Shown here piece after piece: positions 55,803-64,000 of a stretch of 64,000 nt of DNA. Where the stretch lies: positions 19,559 to 83,558 of the forward strand of contig CAMNSZ010000013.1 in the NCBI GenBank assembly GCA_946557105.1, in the 5' to 3' direction. A program made the position numbers and the translations under genes. The DNA comes from an uncultured Lachnospiraceae bacterium. GTDB taxonomy: Bacteria; Bacillota; Clostridia; Lachnospirales; Lachnospiraceae. The number at the start of each line of letters is the position of its first letter. Position 1 is the first letter of the stretch. The notes below the pieces were generated by a model, which was not told where the DNA came from, did not search any database, and saw nothing but the letters and a program-made list of their open reading frames with translations.

Positions 55803-55973
55803 CTGCTCTCTCTCTTCATCACATCTTGCTCCATATCTATATACTACCACAAATATCTTAAGCGGTAATTAAATTTATAAAAAATTTACGGAACGATTCC
55901 CTTCATGTATTACTTGTGATAGAATGTAATGGCAAGATAAACGGTTACTTATTATACTTATGAGGAGAACACT

Positions 55974-57626
55974 ATGTACGAATGTCCTAACTGCGCTGCC
56001 AATCTGAAATTCGATATCGGCAGACAAATGCTATACTGTGAACATTGTGAAACGATATTAGATCCTTACAGCTTCCAAAAGGAAAAAGATGCGGAAGAAA
56101 GCACTGAATATGAGGTAACGGTCTTTACCTGCCCTCAATGCGGGGGCGAAATTATCAGTGAGGATACAACTGCCGCAACCTTTTGCAGCTTCTGCGGCTC
56201 TTCCACCATTTTAGACAGCCGTATCAGCAAAGAGAAAAAGCCCGGCTATATAATACCATTTTCCAAGACAATGGAAGATTGCAAACAATCTTATCTTAAA
56301 ATGCTAAACCGCGCCGTCTTTGCCCCAAAAGAGCTTAAGGACACAAAGCACATCGAGAAATTCCGGGGCATATACATGCCCTATTGGGTATATTCCTTTG
56401 AAAATAAAGGTCCGGTAACCTTTCCCGGCAGCACTACAAAAAGAAGGGGAGACTATCTTTACACAGATCACTACCTGCTGCAGAGCGAGCTAAATGCCGA
56501 ATACAGCGGTATTGCTTTTGATGCGTCCTCCTCCTTTTCCGACAGCTTAAGCGGCGCCATAGCCCCCTTTGACATAAAAAAGGGAAAAACCTTTCATCCT
56601 TCTTTCCTGAGCGGCTTCTATGCCGACACTAACGATGTGGACGACAGGCTCTATAGAGAAGAAGCCGTGAATATAGCGGTCAATGACAGCTGCCGGCAGA
56701 TGGCTGCAAAAAAGGGAATGTCCCGCTATCACATAAACGGCTCCGACCATTTGCATTCTCTGAAGGCAGCGCTCCGTCCTAAAACTATCGAAGCAGAGCT
56801 AGCCATGTTCCCCGTTTGGTTTTTGTCCTACCGAAAGGGTGAGCGTATCGCTTACGCAGTCGTAAACGGACAGACAGGCAAAGCCGCCGCCGACCTGCCC
56901 GTAGCTACCGGAAAATATCTAATCGGCTCACTGCTTTTGGCTCTCCCTCTTTTTGTGCTGTTAAATATGTTTTTTACGTTAAAGCCCGCTGCTTCTCTGA
57001 TTATTTCCGCACTTTTAGCGCTCTTATGCACCATAGTGTCCAATATTCAGTTAACCCGCATTATTCAAAAAGAAAACGGTACGGATGATATAGGTCTGCG
57101 CGCCGTCAGAGAGACAAACGCCGTCAGGGATAACAGCCGTCCTGTGCAAGCCGGCAGGGCCAATAAGTCCTCTTCCGTTTTAAAGTACTTATTAATACCT
57201 ATTTCCTTATTAATTATATCCGTGCTGGTACCCGTTTTTCTTTTTGCAGGCTTTCTTTTCGGAAGCTTTTTGGATATCAACACCGATATTATAACGCGCT
57301 TAATGACATTACTCATTGTACTGTTTACCGCCAGTCCTCTTGTGATATTTTTTATAGTAAAAAAACCTCGCAAAAAAAAGCCTCCTCTTCCAAAAGGCAG
57401 CCGGAAAAAGAAGCTTCCCGTTTTGGCAAAGCCTATATGCGCAATTGTTCTCGCCGTACTTATTTGGATTATCAATCCTGTGTTTGATTTATATTATTAC
57501 GGCGGAGCCGTTATCTGTATGTGCATGGCATGCTGGGCGGTTCTCGATATTATCAAACAGCACAATGTGCTGACTACCCGTAAACTGCCTCAGCTAAACA
57601 GACGAGGAGGTGATGAGCTTGCATAA
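55974..57626 (+). CDS. TFIIB-type zinc-ribbon membrane protein (YdjG-like)
   Basis: A 550-residue protein with two N-terminal zinc ribbons (C4, C7, C22, C25; then CPQCGG...CSFCGS near 53-80). A conserved domain follows (KKPGYIIPFSKTMEDCKQSYLKML..., KFRGIYMPYWVYSF) and about six membrane helices between 315 and 525. This is the plan of clostridial TFIIB zinc-ribbon proteins and B. subtilis YdjG. It overlaps the downstream TPM gene, mirroring the ydjG-ydjH order. The SPFH partner is about 50 kb away. Confidence 0.87.
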   Translation: MYECPNCAANLKFDIGRQMLYCEHCETILDPYSFQKEKDAEESTEYEVTVFTCPQCGGEIISEDTTAATFCSFCGSSTILDSRISKEKKPGYIIPFSKTMEDCKQSYLKMLNRAVFAPKELKDTKHIEKFRGIYMPYWVYSFENKGPVTFPGSTTKRRGDYLYTDHYLLQSELNAEYSGIAFDASSSFSDSLSGAIAPFDIKKGKTFHPSFLSGFYADTNDVDDRLYREEAVNIAVNDSCRQMAAKKGMSRYHINGSDHLHSLKAALRPKTIEAELAMFPVWFLSYRKGERIAYAVVNGQTGKAAADLPVATGKYLIGSLLLALPLFVLLNMFFTLKPAASLIISALLALLCTIVSNIQLTRIIQKENGTDDIGLRAVRETNAVRDNSRPVQAGRANKSSSVLKYLLIPISLLIISVLVPVFLFAGFLFGSFLDINTDIITRLMTLLIVLFTASPLVIFFIVKKPRKKKPPLPKGSRKKKLPVLAKPICAIVLAVLIWIINPVFDLYYYGGAVICMCMACWAVLDIIKQHNVLTTRKLPQLNRRGGDELA

Positions 57627-58419
57627 ACCTTATACCCTTAAAACATGGAAAATATTCGCAGGACTTCTCTTTTCTTTGGGAATCCTTTTAACCCCAGAGC
57701 TGCGCTGCTTTGCAAAAACCTGTTATGTAAATCCGGACACCGGCTATCGCACGGAAATAGAAGACGACGCCGAGCTGCTTACGGAGGAAGAAATTACCCT
57801 GTTAGCGTCTGAGATGGAGAAAATAACAGAATACGGAAACGCTGCTTTCAAAACCATTTCAAGCAACAGCGTCAGCGCCAAAAATTATGCAGGAAAATAT
57901 TACGGCGAAATATTCGGAACCTCAAGCGGCACTCTGTTTCTCATTGATATGGATAACCGGCAAATATGGATTCATAGTGATGGCGCCGTATATAAGGTCA
58001 TTACAAGCTCCTATGCCGATTCTATCACAGACAACGTATATTGGGACGCATCCATTGGCGATTATTACACCTGCGCGTCCGAAGCCTTTGCACAGATACA
58101 TACGCTGCTTACCGGCAATCGTATCATGCAGCCGATGAAGTATATCAGCAATGGGCTGCTTGCCTTGATTTTGGCATTACTCATCAATTTTGGCTATATC
58201 TGTGTCTTCTCCCGCTTAAGCAAACCGCAGGAGAAGGAGCTCATGAAAAAAATACACCGAAGGTTCTATGCGACGCCTCCTTCGGCTACCTATACCCACC
58301 AGACCACGACCTACAGCCCCATAAGTTCGGACAGCGACAGCGGAAGCAGCGACGGCGGCAGCAGCAGTAGCGGCGGCAGCAGCAGCGGCGGAGGCGGAGG
58401 CGGCGGCCACAGCTTCTGA
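57619..58419 (+). CDS. TPM-domain membrane protein (YdjH/YgcG-like)
   Basis: A 266-residue protein that I start at TTG 57619: AGGAGGTGAT, a full match to the 16S tail, ends 5 bases earlier, while the ATG at 57613 is only 2 bases from AGGAGG. It has a signal or anchor helix, a TPM domain (about 35-165: DDAELLTEEEITLLASEMEK...GTLFLIDMDNRQIWIHSDGAVYKVI), a membrane helix near 180-198, and a Ser/Asp/Gly tail ending in GGGGGGGHSF. It overlaps the zinc-ribbon gene and likely acts with it at the envelope. Confidence 0.9.
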   Translation: MHKPYTLKTWKIFAGLLFSLGILLTPELRCFAKTCYVNPDTGYRTEIEDDAELLTEEEITLLASEMEKITEYGNAAFKTISSNSVSAKNYAGKYYGEIFGTSSGTLFLIDMDNRQIWIHSDGAVYKVITSSYADSITDNVYWDASIGDYYTCASEAFAQIHTLLTGNRIMQPMKYISNGLLALILALLINFGYICVFSRLSKPQEKELMKKIHRRFYATPPSATYTHQTTTYSPISSDSDSGSSDGGSSSSGGSSSGGGGGGGHSF

Positions 58420-58453
58420 TTAGCGGCGTAAATAACAGGTAAGGAGTTATGTT

Positions 58454-59842
58454 ATGACAACGGCAGTAAGGTTTCATGCTTTGTCGGCAGACAGCCGCCA
58501 ATTCTACCGTAAAATTTTCCATTTAGTGCTTCCTATCGTAATCCAGAATCTTTTAAGCGCGGCGGTAAGCTCCGCCGACGTAATAATGCTGAATTATGTG
58601 GGGCAGTCCTCCATATCCGCGGTTTCTCTTGCCTCACAGTATGCAAATATCCTTTTCTCCGTATTTTACGGGCTGGGTACGGGAGTTACCATGCTCTGCG
58701 CCCAATATTACGGGAAAAAGGATATGCATGCCATCGAGGTTATAGAAGGGATTGCGCTGCGCTTTTCACTTGCAGCAGGACTGTCCTTTGCAGTCCTCTC
58801 CCTCACAATCCCCCAATACATGATGCGCCTGTTTACTGATGATACCGGCTTAATCCGCATAGGCGCCTCGTATCTGCGCTATATGAGCGTCGCCTATCTG
58901 TGCTGGAGCATTATAGAAATTTATTTTTCGGTGCTCAGAAGTATCGGTCGGGTTACTATCTGCACTATCCTGAATATAATTACCTTTTCATTGAATATTT
59001 TTCTGAATGCCGTATTCATTTTCGGGCTTTTCGGAGCGCCAAGGCTGGACGCCATGGGAGTTGCCATCGCCACCTCCCTTTCCCGTCTAACAGAGCTTGC
59101 CGGCTGCCTGATAGTGTCTGCATTAAGCAAGGATATCAAGCTGAATTTTCGCTTCATTTTCCTCCGCAGCAAGCTTCTTTTCAAGGATTTTGTCCGGCTC
59201 TCCCTCCCCGCTCTGGGAAACGATATCGTATGGGGTCTGGGATTTTCCATGTATTCCGTGATTATAGGTCATCTCGGTACGGATGCGGTCGCCGCCAACT
59301 CCTTTGTGATAGTCGTCCGCAATTTCGGCACCATACTTTGCTTTGGTATCGCAAGCGCCGGAACTATTTTACTCGGAAACATATTGGGGGAAAACCGGCT
59401 CAAGGAGGCAAAAGCCGACAGCCGACGTCTGATGAAGCTAACCGTTATAAGCGGAATTGTGGGCGGACTTATCGTTCTGGCGGCAAGCCCTTTCGTCATA
59501 GCCTATGCAAAGGAAAGTCTCACTGACACCGCTCTTCATTATCTGAAATATATGCTTCTTATCAACACCTACTATATTATGGGAGCCGCCGTAAATACCA
59601 CTCTGATAGCCGGTGTTTTCCGTTCCGGAGGAGACAGCCGCTTCGGACTGTTCTGTGACGCAATAGACATGTGGTGCTATGCGGTACCGTTGGGCTTTAT
59701 CGCGGCTTTTGTGCTGAAGCTCCCCGTTCTTTGGGTCTACTTCCTTCTCTGTACCGATGAATTTGTAAAATGGCCTTGGGTGTTCAGACGCTATAAGAGT
59801 GAAAAATGGTTAAAAAATATTACCAGAGATAACTTATTTTAA
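58454..59842 (+). CDS. MATE family efflux transporter
   Basis: A 462-residue 12-helix cation/drug antiporter. The N-terminal half reads ILPIVIQNLLSAAVSSADVIMLNYVGQSSISAVSLASQ, and the second half starts FVRLSLPALGNDIVWGLGFSMYSVIIGHLG; both are the MATE repeat. AAGGAG precedes the ATG. It follows the TPM gene by 34 bases on the same strand and could be read from the same transcript. Substrate unknown. Confidence 0.95.
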   Translation: MTTAVRFHALSADSRQFYRKIFHLVLPIVIQNLLSAAVSSADVIMLNYVGQSSISAVSLASQYANILFSVFYGLGTGVTMLCAQYYGKKDMHAIEVIEGIALRFSLAAGLSFAVLSLTIPQYMMRLFTDDTGLIRIGASYLRYMSVAYLCWSIIEIYFSVLRSIGRVTICTILNIITFSLNIFLNAVFIFGLFGAPRLDAMGVAIATSLSRLTELAGCLIVSALSKDIKLNFRFIFLRSKLLFKDFVRLSLPALGNDIVWGLGFSMYSVIIGHLGTDAVAANSFVIVVRNFGTILCFGIASAGTILLGNILGENRLKEAKADSRRLMKLTVISGIVGGLIVLAASPFVIAYAKESLTDTALHYLKYMLLINTYYIMGAAVNTTLIAGVFRSGGDSRFGLFCDAIDMWCYAVPLGFIAAFVLKLPVLWVYFLLCTDEFVKWPWVFRRYKSEKWLKNITRDNLF

Positions 59843-59905
59843 GCCTTATAAAATCTACCTGACTGCATTCTCTCCTTGTAAAGACGAAATTTCCTATATG
59901 GCAGG

Positions 59906-59938
59906 AAAGGGTCAACCTGAAAATCAGGTTGACCCTTT
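59906..59938. terminator. terminator after the MATE gene
   Basis: A perfect 15-bp stem, 59906-59920 with 59924-59938, and a 3-base loop, bounded by A and T runs. It stands between convergent genes and can serve the histidine kinase gene too. Confidence 0.93.
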
Positions 59939-60053
59939 TACCTATTCACATTATATATGCAACCGGTACGGACGTTCAAACCCCCTCCTCCCGTACCGTG
60001 CGCCCTTTTCACGGACACCAAAATCGGAATTTACGATTAACGTTCCATAAAAT

Positions 60054-62594
60054 TTAAAGATACTCGTCAAGAATCTGAATCAGCCTGTTAATATCAATAG
60101 GCTTTGCGATATGGTCATTCATACCGCACTCAAGGCTATGCTGTATATCCTCCGAAAAGGCATCCGCCGTCATTGCTATAATAGGCAGACCTGCATCCTC
60201 ACGATCCAGCGCCCTAATTGCCTTTGCCGCTTCATATCCTGTCATTACCGGCATACGGATATCCATCAAAATGATATCATAAAATCCTGTCTGAGACTGG
60301 CTGAATTTCTCCACGCATATTTGACCGTTCTCTGCTCTTTCCAGTTCAAAGCCTACCTCCGAAAGAATCGCTTCCGCAATCTCCCAATTCAAATCGTTAT
60401 CCTCAGCAAGCAAAATCCTTTTCCCGGTAAACTTTTGCTTTTCTTCTTCCGCCTTCTGCTTTTCTTCTTCCTCCCCCACCATATAAGAGCTGAGCCCTAA
60501 ATACAAATTTGATTTAAATAACGGTTTGGAAATAAATCCGCTTGCTCCCGCCTTTCTTGCCTCCTCCTCTATATCGCTCCAGTCATAGGCGGAAATAATG
60601 AGAATGGGAGCATCCTCGCCCAAACATTTTCTGAGCTCCCTTGCAGTTTCAATACCGTCCATGCCGGGCATCTTCCAATCCAAGAGCACAACCTGATAGT
60701 CATTGCCCGCCATTCGATGCTTTTCTGCCATATGCACTGCAGACTTTCCGTCCAGCGCCCATTCCGCATTAATGCCGATATCCTTCAATGAAGCTACCGC
60801 ACTGTGGCACAAATCTTCATCATCATCCACCACCAGCATATTCCACGGGGGAAGAACCATCTCCGTCTCCTGCACTGTAGCTCGTTCAATATCCAGCGTC
60901 ACATGGAATTCCGTTCCCAGACCGGGCGAGCTTTGGACTTCGATAGTGCCTCCCATGGCATCCACAATAGCCTTTGTAATTGCCATTCCCAGACCTGTAC
61001 CCTCTATCTTATCAACCTGCTCTTTCTTCTCTCTCGTGAATTTTTCAAAAAGAGTTTTCTGGAATTCCGGCGTCATTCCGATACCACTGTCCTTAATCCT
61101 GAAATGGCAGCGTATATATTCGCCGCCCCTAGGCGAATCCTCCTGCCTGAGATAAAGGTTAATGTGCCCTCCCTCAGGAGTAAATTTGATTGCATTGGAC
61201 AAGAAATTAAGCAGCACCTGATTCAGACGCACGCTGTCACAATACACATCCTCCGTCTGAATATTTTGAATAAATATATCAAAATTCTGATGCTTAGCTT
61301 TTATTTGAGGCTGTACGATATTGACTATACCCTCCATTGTCTCCCTGAGACAAATTTGATATTTATTCAGCGACAGCTTTCCGCTTTCAATTTTGGACAT
61401 ATCCAGCACATCGTTAATCAGTCCAAGCAAATGCTTACTGGACAATGCTATTTTGGCAAGACAGTCCGTAACCCGCGCAGTATCTTTGATATTAGCCTGT
61501 GCAATGGCCGTCATACCCACAATACCGTTCATAGGAGTCCTGATATCATGACTCATGCTGGATAAAAATTCACTTTTTGCCCTGTTTGCCCTTACTGCTT
61601 CCTTTCTCGCCTCACTCAGGCTTATCAACTGCCTCTGCGTCATTCTGTAATATAAAATAAACAAAATTATTATGGCCACAAAAACGATGCCGCTGGCTAT
61701 CAATATCATATACTGGCGCTGGGTTCCCAATTCGGTTACCGCCATATCAAAGCCCATATACCGCATAACCGACAGCATATACCATTGAGTGTGCTCTATA
61801 TGAGTACAATATATGTATGAATGCACGTCCTCAACCGTTGCGCATGCGCTATAGACCTCCTTCGCCGCCATTGCTTCCTTTAACTCCTGCTCATATAACT
61901 CAGGCGTTTTCCCCGCATGCTCGGTAAAGCTCGCCCTGATACGTTCAAAATAGCTGTCCCTGAATGCTCCTCCGCTTCTTACGATAAATGAAGAATCGCT
62001 GCCGATAATATGTGAAAACAAAAGGGCTCCCTCTTCGTCCAGCTCAAGCGCATCCTCCAAGGCATCCATAGGAACGCCTACCACTAACACGTCGCTGGAG
62101 CCGCCGTTTTTCATCGGATAGGCTACGTCCACGGCCAAAAGCAGAAGATGCTCGCCATTTTCGCTGATGCCGCTGCTTATTTTAATATCCGGATCGGTAA
62201 GCAGCCGGCTGAATTCCTCCTTGTCTCTCGCCTCCAGCGTATCCCCGTAAATCAAATCACAGGCCCCGTCCTTAGTATAAAGTCCTAAATAGGGAAAGCC
62301 TCTGACTTCGGCACACAAAATCAATTCCTCCCTCAGGTCTTCACCTTCCGAGAAATCCCCTGCCTCAACACGCTGTATAATGCCCTCCGTCTGTGACAGA
62401 TATAAATCGATAATCGTACTGAACTTTTTTTGCAGCTGGTTGTTCATTTCCGAAATATAGGTTCTGCTGACCTCGCTTATCGTATCCTGACTTTTCCCGT
62501 CCATCACCATACCCAACCAGACGAAAACTATAAGACAAAGCGTTACTAAGCATATGACGCTGGTCAATAACATTTGTCTTGTCTTTTTCTCCAT
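60054..62594 (-). CDS. hybrid sensor histidine kinase with two receiver domains
   Basis: An 846-residue membrane kinase. Helices at about 9-31 and 296-316 enclose an extracellular sensor of about 260 residues, probably a dCache-type domain. HisKA has the phospho-acceptor His349 in SSMSHDIRTPMNG. The ATPase domain has NFLSNAIKF, DSGIGM and GTGLGMAI. Two receivers follow with Asp639 (LLDWKMPGMDG) and Asp778 (LMDIRMPVMTG), joined by a charged EEEEKQKAEEEKQK linker. There is no output domain and no partner gene beside it, so the target must be elsewhere. Confidence 0.95.
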   Translation of the reverse strand: MEKKTRQMLLTSVICLVTLCLIVFVWLGMVMDGKSQDTISEVSRTYISEMNNQLQKKFSTIIDLYLSQTEGIIQRVEAGDFSEGEDLREELILCAEVRGFPYLGLYTKDGACDLIYGDTLEARDKEEFSRLLTDPDIKISSGISENGEHLLLLAVDVAYPMKNGGSSDVLVVGVPMDALEDALELDEEGALLFSHIIGSDSSFIVRSGGAFRDSYFERIRASFTEHAGKTPELYEQELKEAMAAKEVYSACATVEDVHSYIYCTHIEHTQWYMLSVMRYMGFDMAVTELGTQRQYMILIASGIVFVAIIILFILYYRMTQRQLISLSEARKEAVRANRAKSEFLSSMSHDIRTPMNGIVGMTAIAQANIKDTARVTDCLAKIALSSKHLLGLINDVLDMSKIESGKLSLNKYQICLRETMEGIVNIVQPQIKAKHQNFDIFIQNIQTEDVYCDSVRLNQVLLNFLSNAIKFTPEGGHINLYLRQEDSPRGGEYIRCHFRIKDSGIGMTPEFQKTLFEKFTREKKEQVDKIEGTGLGMAITKAIVDAMGGTIEVQSSPGLGTEFHVTLDIERATVQETEMVLPPWNMLVVDDDEDLCHSAVASLKDIGINAEWALDGKSAVHMAEKHRMAGNDYQVVLLDWKMPGMDGIETARELRKCLGEDAPILIISAYDWSDIEEEARKAGASGFISKPLFKSNLYLGLSSYMVGEEEEKQKAEEEKQKFTGKRILLAEDNDLNWEIAEAILSEVGFELERAENGQICVEKFSQSQTGFYDIILMDIRMPVMTGYEAAKAIRALDREDAGLPIIAMTADAFSEDIQHSLECGMNDHIAKPIDINRLIQILDEYL

Positions 62595-62797
62595 AATAAT
62601 CCTCTTTTCCCCGCTGCTTTAATGACCCGGCTTACCGGAATATGCGCATAGGCTATTTATCTTTATTTTCCGCTTCAATAGTATATAATTTCGGCTGACC
62701 CAGCCCTGAAATATCACTAGAAATCATGTTCAAAGTATACTATCAAACAGCAAAAATGTCAAATACATTAACCGCCTTCGGCTTCCCTACAACACGT

Positions 62798-62843
62798 AAA
62801 AAGCAGATATCATTTAAAGAAGCTCCTTTAAAACAATATCTGC
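62798..62843 (-). terminator. terminator of the DUF6194 gene
   Basis: GCAGATAT (62803-62810) pairs with ATATCTGC (62836-62843), with an inner TTTAAAG/CTTTAAA pair. On the minus strand it is followed by TTTTTA. Confidence 0.85.
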
Positions 62844-62883
62844 CTTCTAGCTGTCCGTTCCGTTATTTTGCCGCTTAAAATTC

Positions 62884-63366
62884 TTAGATAGTAATCGTAT
62901 TATAAATCGCTTTTTCAAATCGGATGTTTTGCTCGTACATTTTCTTGGCATACTTATACGCCTCGTTTATAAGCGGTTTCAACTCCTCAAAGGTCTGCTT
63001 TGACGGATTCAATATACATACTCTGCTTAACCATGCGGCGGCAGGATGAGGCATAAGCCTGTCTAACATGGTAAAATCATAATTCATACTGTCAATCCCG
63101 CTTTTTTTAATACGCCTCGGGGTTACGTCAAACAATCTTTTAAAGGTACTCTTTCCGATTTCCATATTTATACGGTAAATATTTTCTCTTTCCAGCTTAG
63201 ATTCTTTGTCTTTATCACTGTCGTGCTCATCTACGGTCAAAACAGGCACGCCCGCAATAAAGTGATTGTCCGGATTGTAGAAAACTCCCTTCTGGCCCAT
63301 ACCGCATTTCAATATTGTTCCCTCAAAATTATCGTAGCAATATTTTAAAATCTCTTCTACGGTCAC
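62884..63366 (-). CDS. DUF6194 family protein
   Basis: A 160-residue protein starting at GTG 63366 (AGAGGGG 6-8 bases upstream; the overlapping ATG is out of frame). It resembles the DUF6194 family: TVEEILKYCYDNFEGTILKCGMGQKGVFYNPDN, then YRINMEIGKSTFKRLFD and a C-terminal LMPHPAAAWLSRVCILNPSKQTFEELKPLINEAY. Such proteins have a MmcQ/YjbR-like look, and the function is unknown. Monocistronic, divergent from the response regulator. Confidence 0.8.
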   Translation of the reverse strand: MTVEEILKYCYDNFEGTILKCGMGQKGVFYNPDNHFIAGVPVLTVDEHDSDKDKESKLERENIYRINMEIGKSTFKRLFDVTPRRIKKSGIDSMNYDFTMLDRLMPHPAAAWLSRVCILNPSKQTFEELKPLINEAYKYAKKMYEQNIRFEKAIYNTITI

Positions 63367-63665
63367 ATTGTTTCCCCTCTTTCCAAAATTATTACCAGTT
63401 CAAATGAGGCCTTCCCGCATAATTCTTCCCCATGCCACCGTTTCCCTGTCCTTTTAAAACTCTCTACAAGTATCTTTATTTATCATTTAATATATATGAT
63501 TATAGCATAAAATATATTCTATTTCCAGTATAATTTAGCTGAATTTTTTACATTTTGTTTTAGTGAACCAAAACTCTAAAATTTGATACAGTTTGTTTAC
63601 ATTTCGGATATGTCCGCGTTATACTTACAAGGTATATTACTCTAAAAACCAATGAGGGAAAGCGG
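63367..63665. other. divergent intergenic region, AT-rich
   Basis: About 300 bases holding the response-regulator promoter. No gene or structured RNA seen. Confidence 0.5.
63596..63625 (+). promoter_or_regulatory. predicted promoter of the response-regulator gene
   Basis: TTTACA, 18 bases, TATACT, 40 bases before the start codon. Confidence 0.6.
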
Positions 63666-64000
63666 ATGGAAAACAAAAAAATCTTAATTATTGAAGACGA
63701 AAAGCCCATAGCGGATATTCTAAAATACGGCTTTGAAAAAGAAGGCTTTTTGGTTCAATGTGCATACACGGGCTGTGAGGGCTTCTCCATGGCGCACGAC
63801 AACCCGCCCGATCTAGTCCTTTTAGACTGGATGCTGCCGGATATAAACGGTGTGAACGTATGCCGCATGCTGACCGAGCAATATATGATACCTATTATCA
63901 TGCTGACGGCAAGAGGAAATGTAGAGGACAAGCTATGCGGGCTGGAGGCAGGTGCGGACGACTATATCACAAAGCCTTTTGACCTGCGCGAGGTAGTGGC
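63666..64000 (+). CDS. OmpR-type response regulator, N-terminal part (cut by window end)
   Basis: The first 111 codons of a response regulator. The receiver domain is complete up to about the fifth helix: ILIIEDEKPIADILKYGFEKEGF with the acidic pocket, phospho-acceptor Asp in LVLLDWMLPDINGVNV, Thr in IIMLTARG, and Lys in DDYITKPFD. The VanR/PhoP type is most likely because of the LDWMLPD and KPFDLREV sequences. The DNA-binding domain lies beyond the window. A sensor kinase probably follows. Confidence 0.93.
   Translation, partial: MENKKILIIEDEKPIADILKYGFEKEGFLVQCAYTGCEGFSMAHDNPPDLVLLDWMLPDINGVNVCRMLTEQYMIPIIMLTARGNVEDKLCGLEAGADDYITKPFDLREVV

Overview
The window reads as chromosomal DNA of a spore-forming, strictly anaerobic member of the Clostridia, most likely a Lachnospiraceae species. 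Support comes from the complete spoIIIA operon and spoIVB, a DUF1836 protein, the divergent FeoB-associated small protein and DtxR-type regulator, many Firmicutes-type ribosome binding sites, and base composition that is moderate in genes and AT-rich between them. I see no rRNA, tRNA, CRISPR array, transposase or prophage gene. About 85 percent of the genes lie on the minus strand.

Layout. 0.1-6.7 kb: a minus-strand block with an SPFH/zinc-ribbon protein, a small membrane zinc-ribbon protein, the helicase PcrA, a small membrane protein and the rRNA methyltransferase RlmD. 6.7-14.2 kb: mixed single genes (orphan NMT1-type binding lipoprotein, PHP phosphatase, DUF1836, TrpR-like YerC, bactofilin with a degenerate M23 protein, PfoR-like membrane protein, cold-shock protein, eukaryotic-type HisA). 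14.5-18.4 kb: an Asn/Thr/Gly-rich lipoprotein, dapA-dapB under a lysine riboswitch, a corrinoid adenosyltransferase and a double-OB SSB. 18.7-20.6 kb: typA. 20.6-23.5 kb: ABC transporter with a LytTR regulator and DUF3021 protein. 24.0-28.9 kb: lacZ and an AraC-type regulator fused to a BtrH-like domain. 29.1-30.6 kb: WYL regulator and ClbS/DfsB protein behind a palindromic operator.

30.7-51.4 kb is the conserved sporulation and housekeeping backbone, all on the minus strand. In transcription order it runs spoIIIAA to spoIIIAH, deoB, prfC, a transglutaminase lipoprotein, yqhY (Asp23), nusB, xseA, xseB, ispA, dxs, tlyA, nadK, argR, recN, spoIVB. This is close to the Bacillus/Clostridium order, but spo0A does not follow spoIVB. 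deoB is preceded by a duplicated 66-base palindromic repeat.

51.6-64 kb is accessory: a stand-alone glycyl-radical domain (GrcA-like), an iron locus with two outward promoters and an operator, an operon of a helical protein, a FliB-like lysine methylase and a second transglutaminase protein, a YdjG/YdjH-like zinc-ribbon plus TPM pair, a MATE exporter, a large hybrid histidine kinase, a DUF6194 protein and the start of an OmpR-type response regulator cut by the window edge.

The items I find most worth a second look are the lone glycyl-radical domain in an anaerobe, the eukaryotic-type HisA outside any his operon, the ydjGHI-like envelope module split into two loci about 50 kb apart, the zinc-ligand-free M23 protein beside bactofilin, and the AraC-BtrH fusion next to lacZ. 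I did not find a clearly new multigene defence or mobile system.
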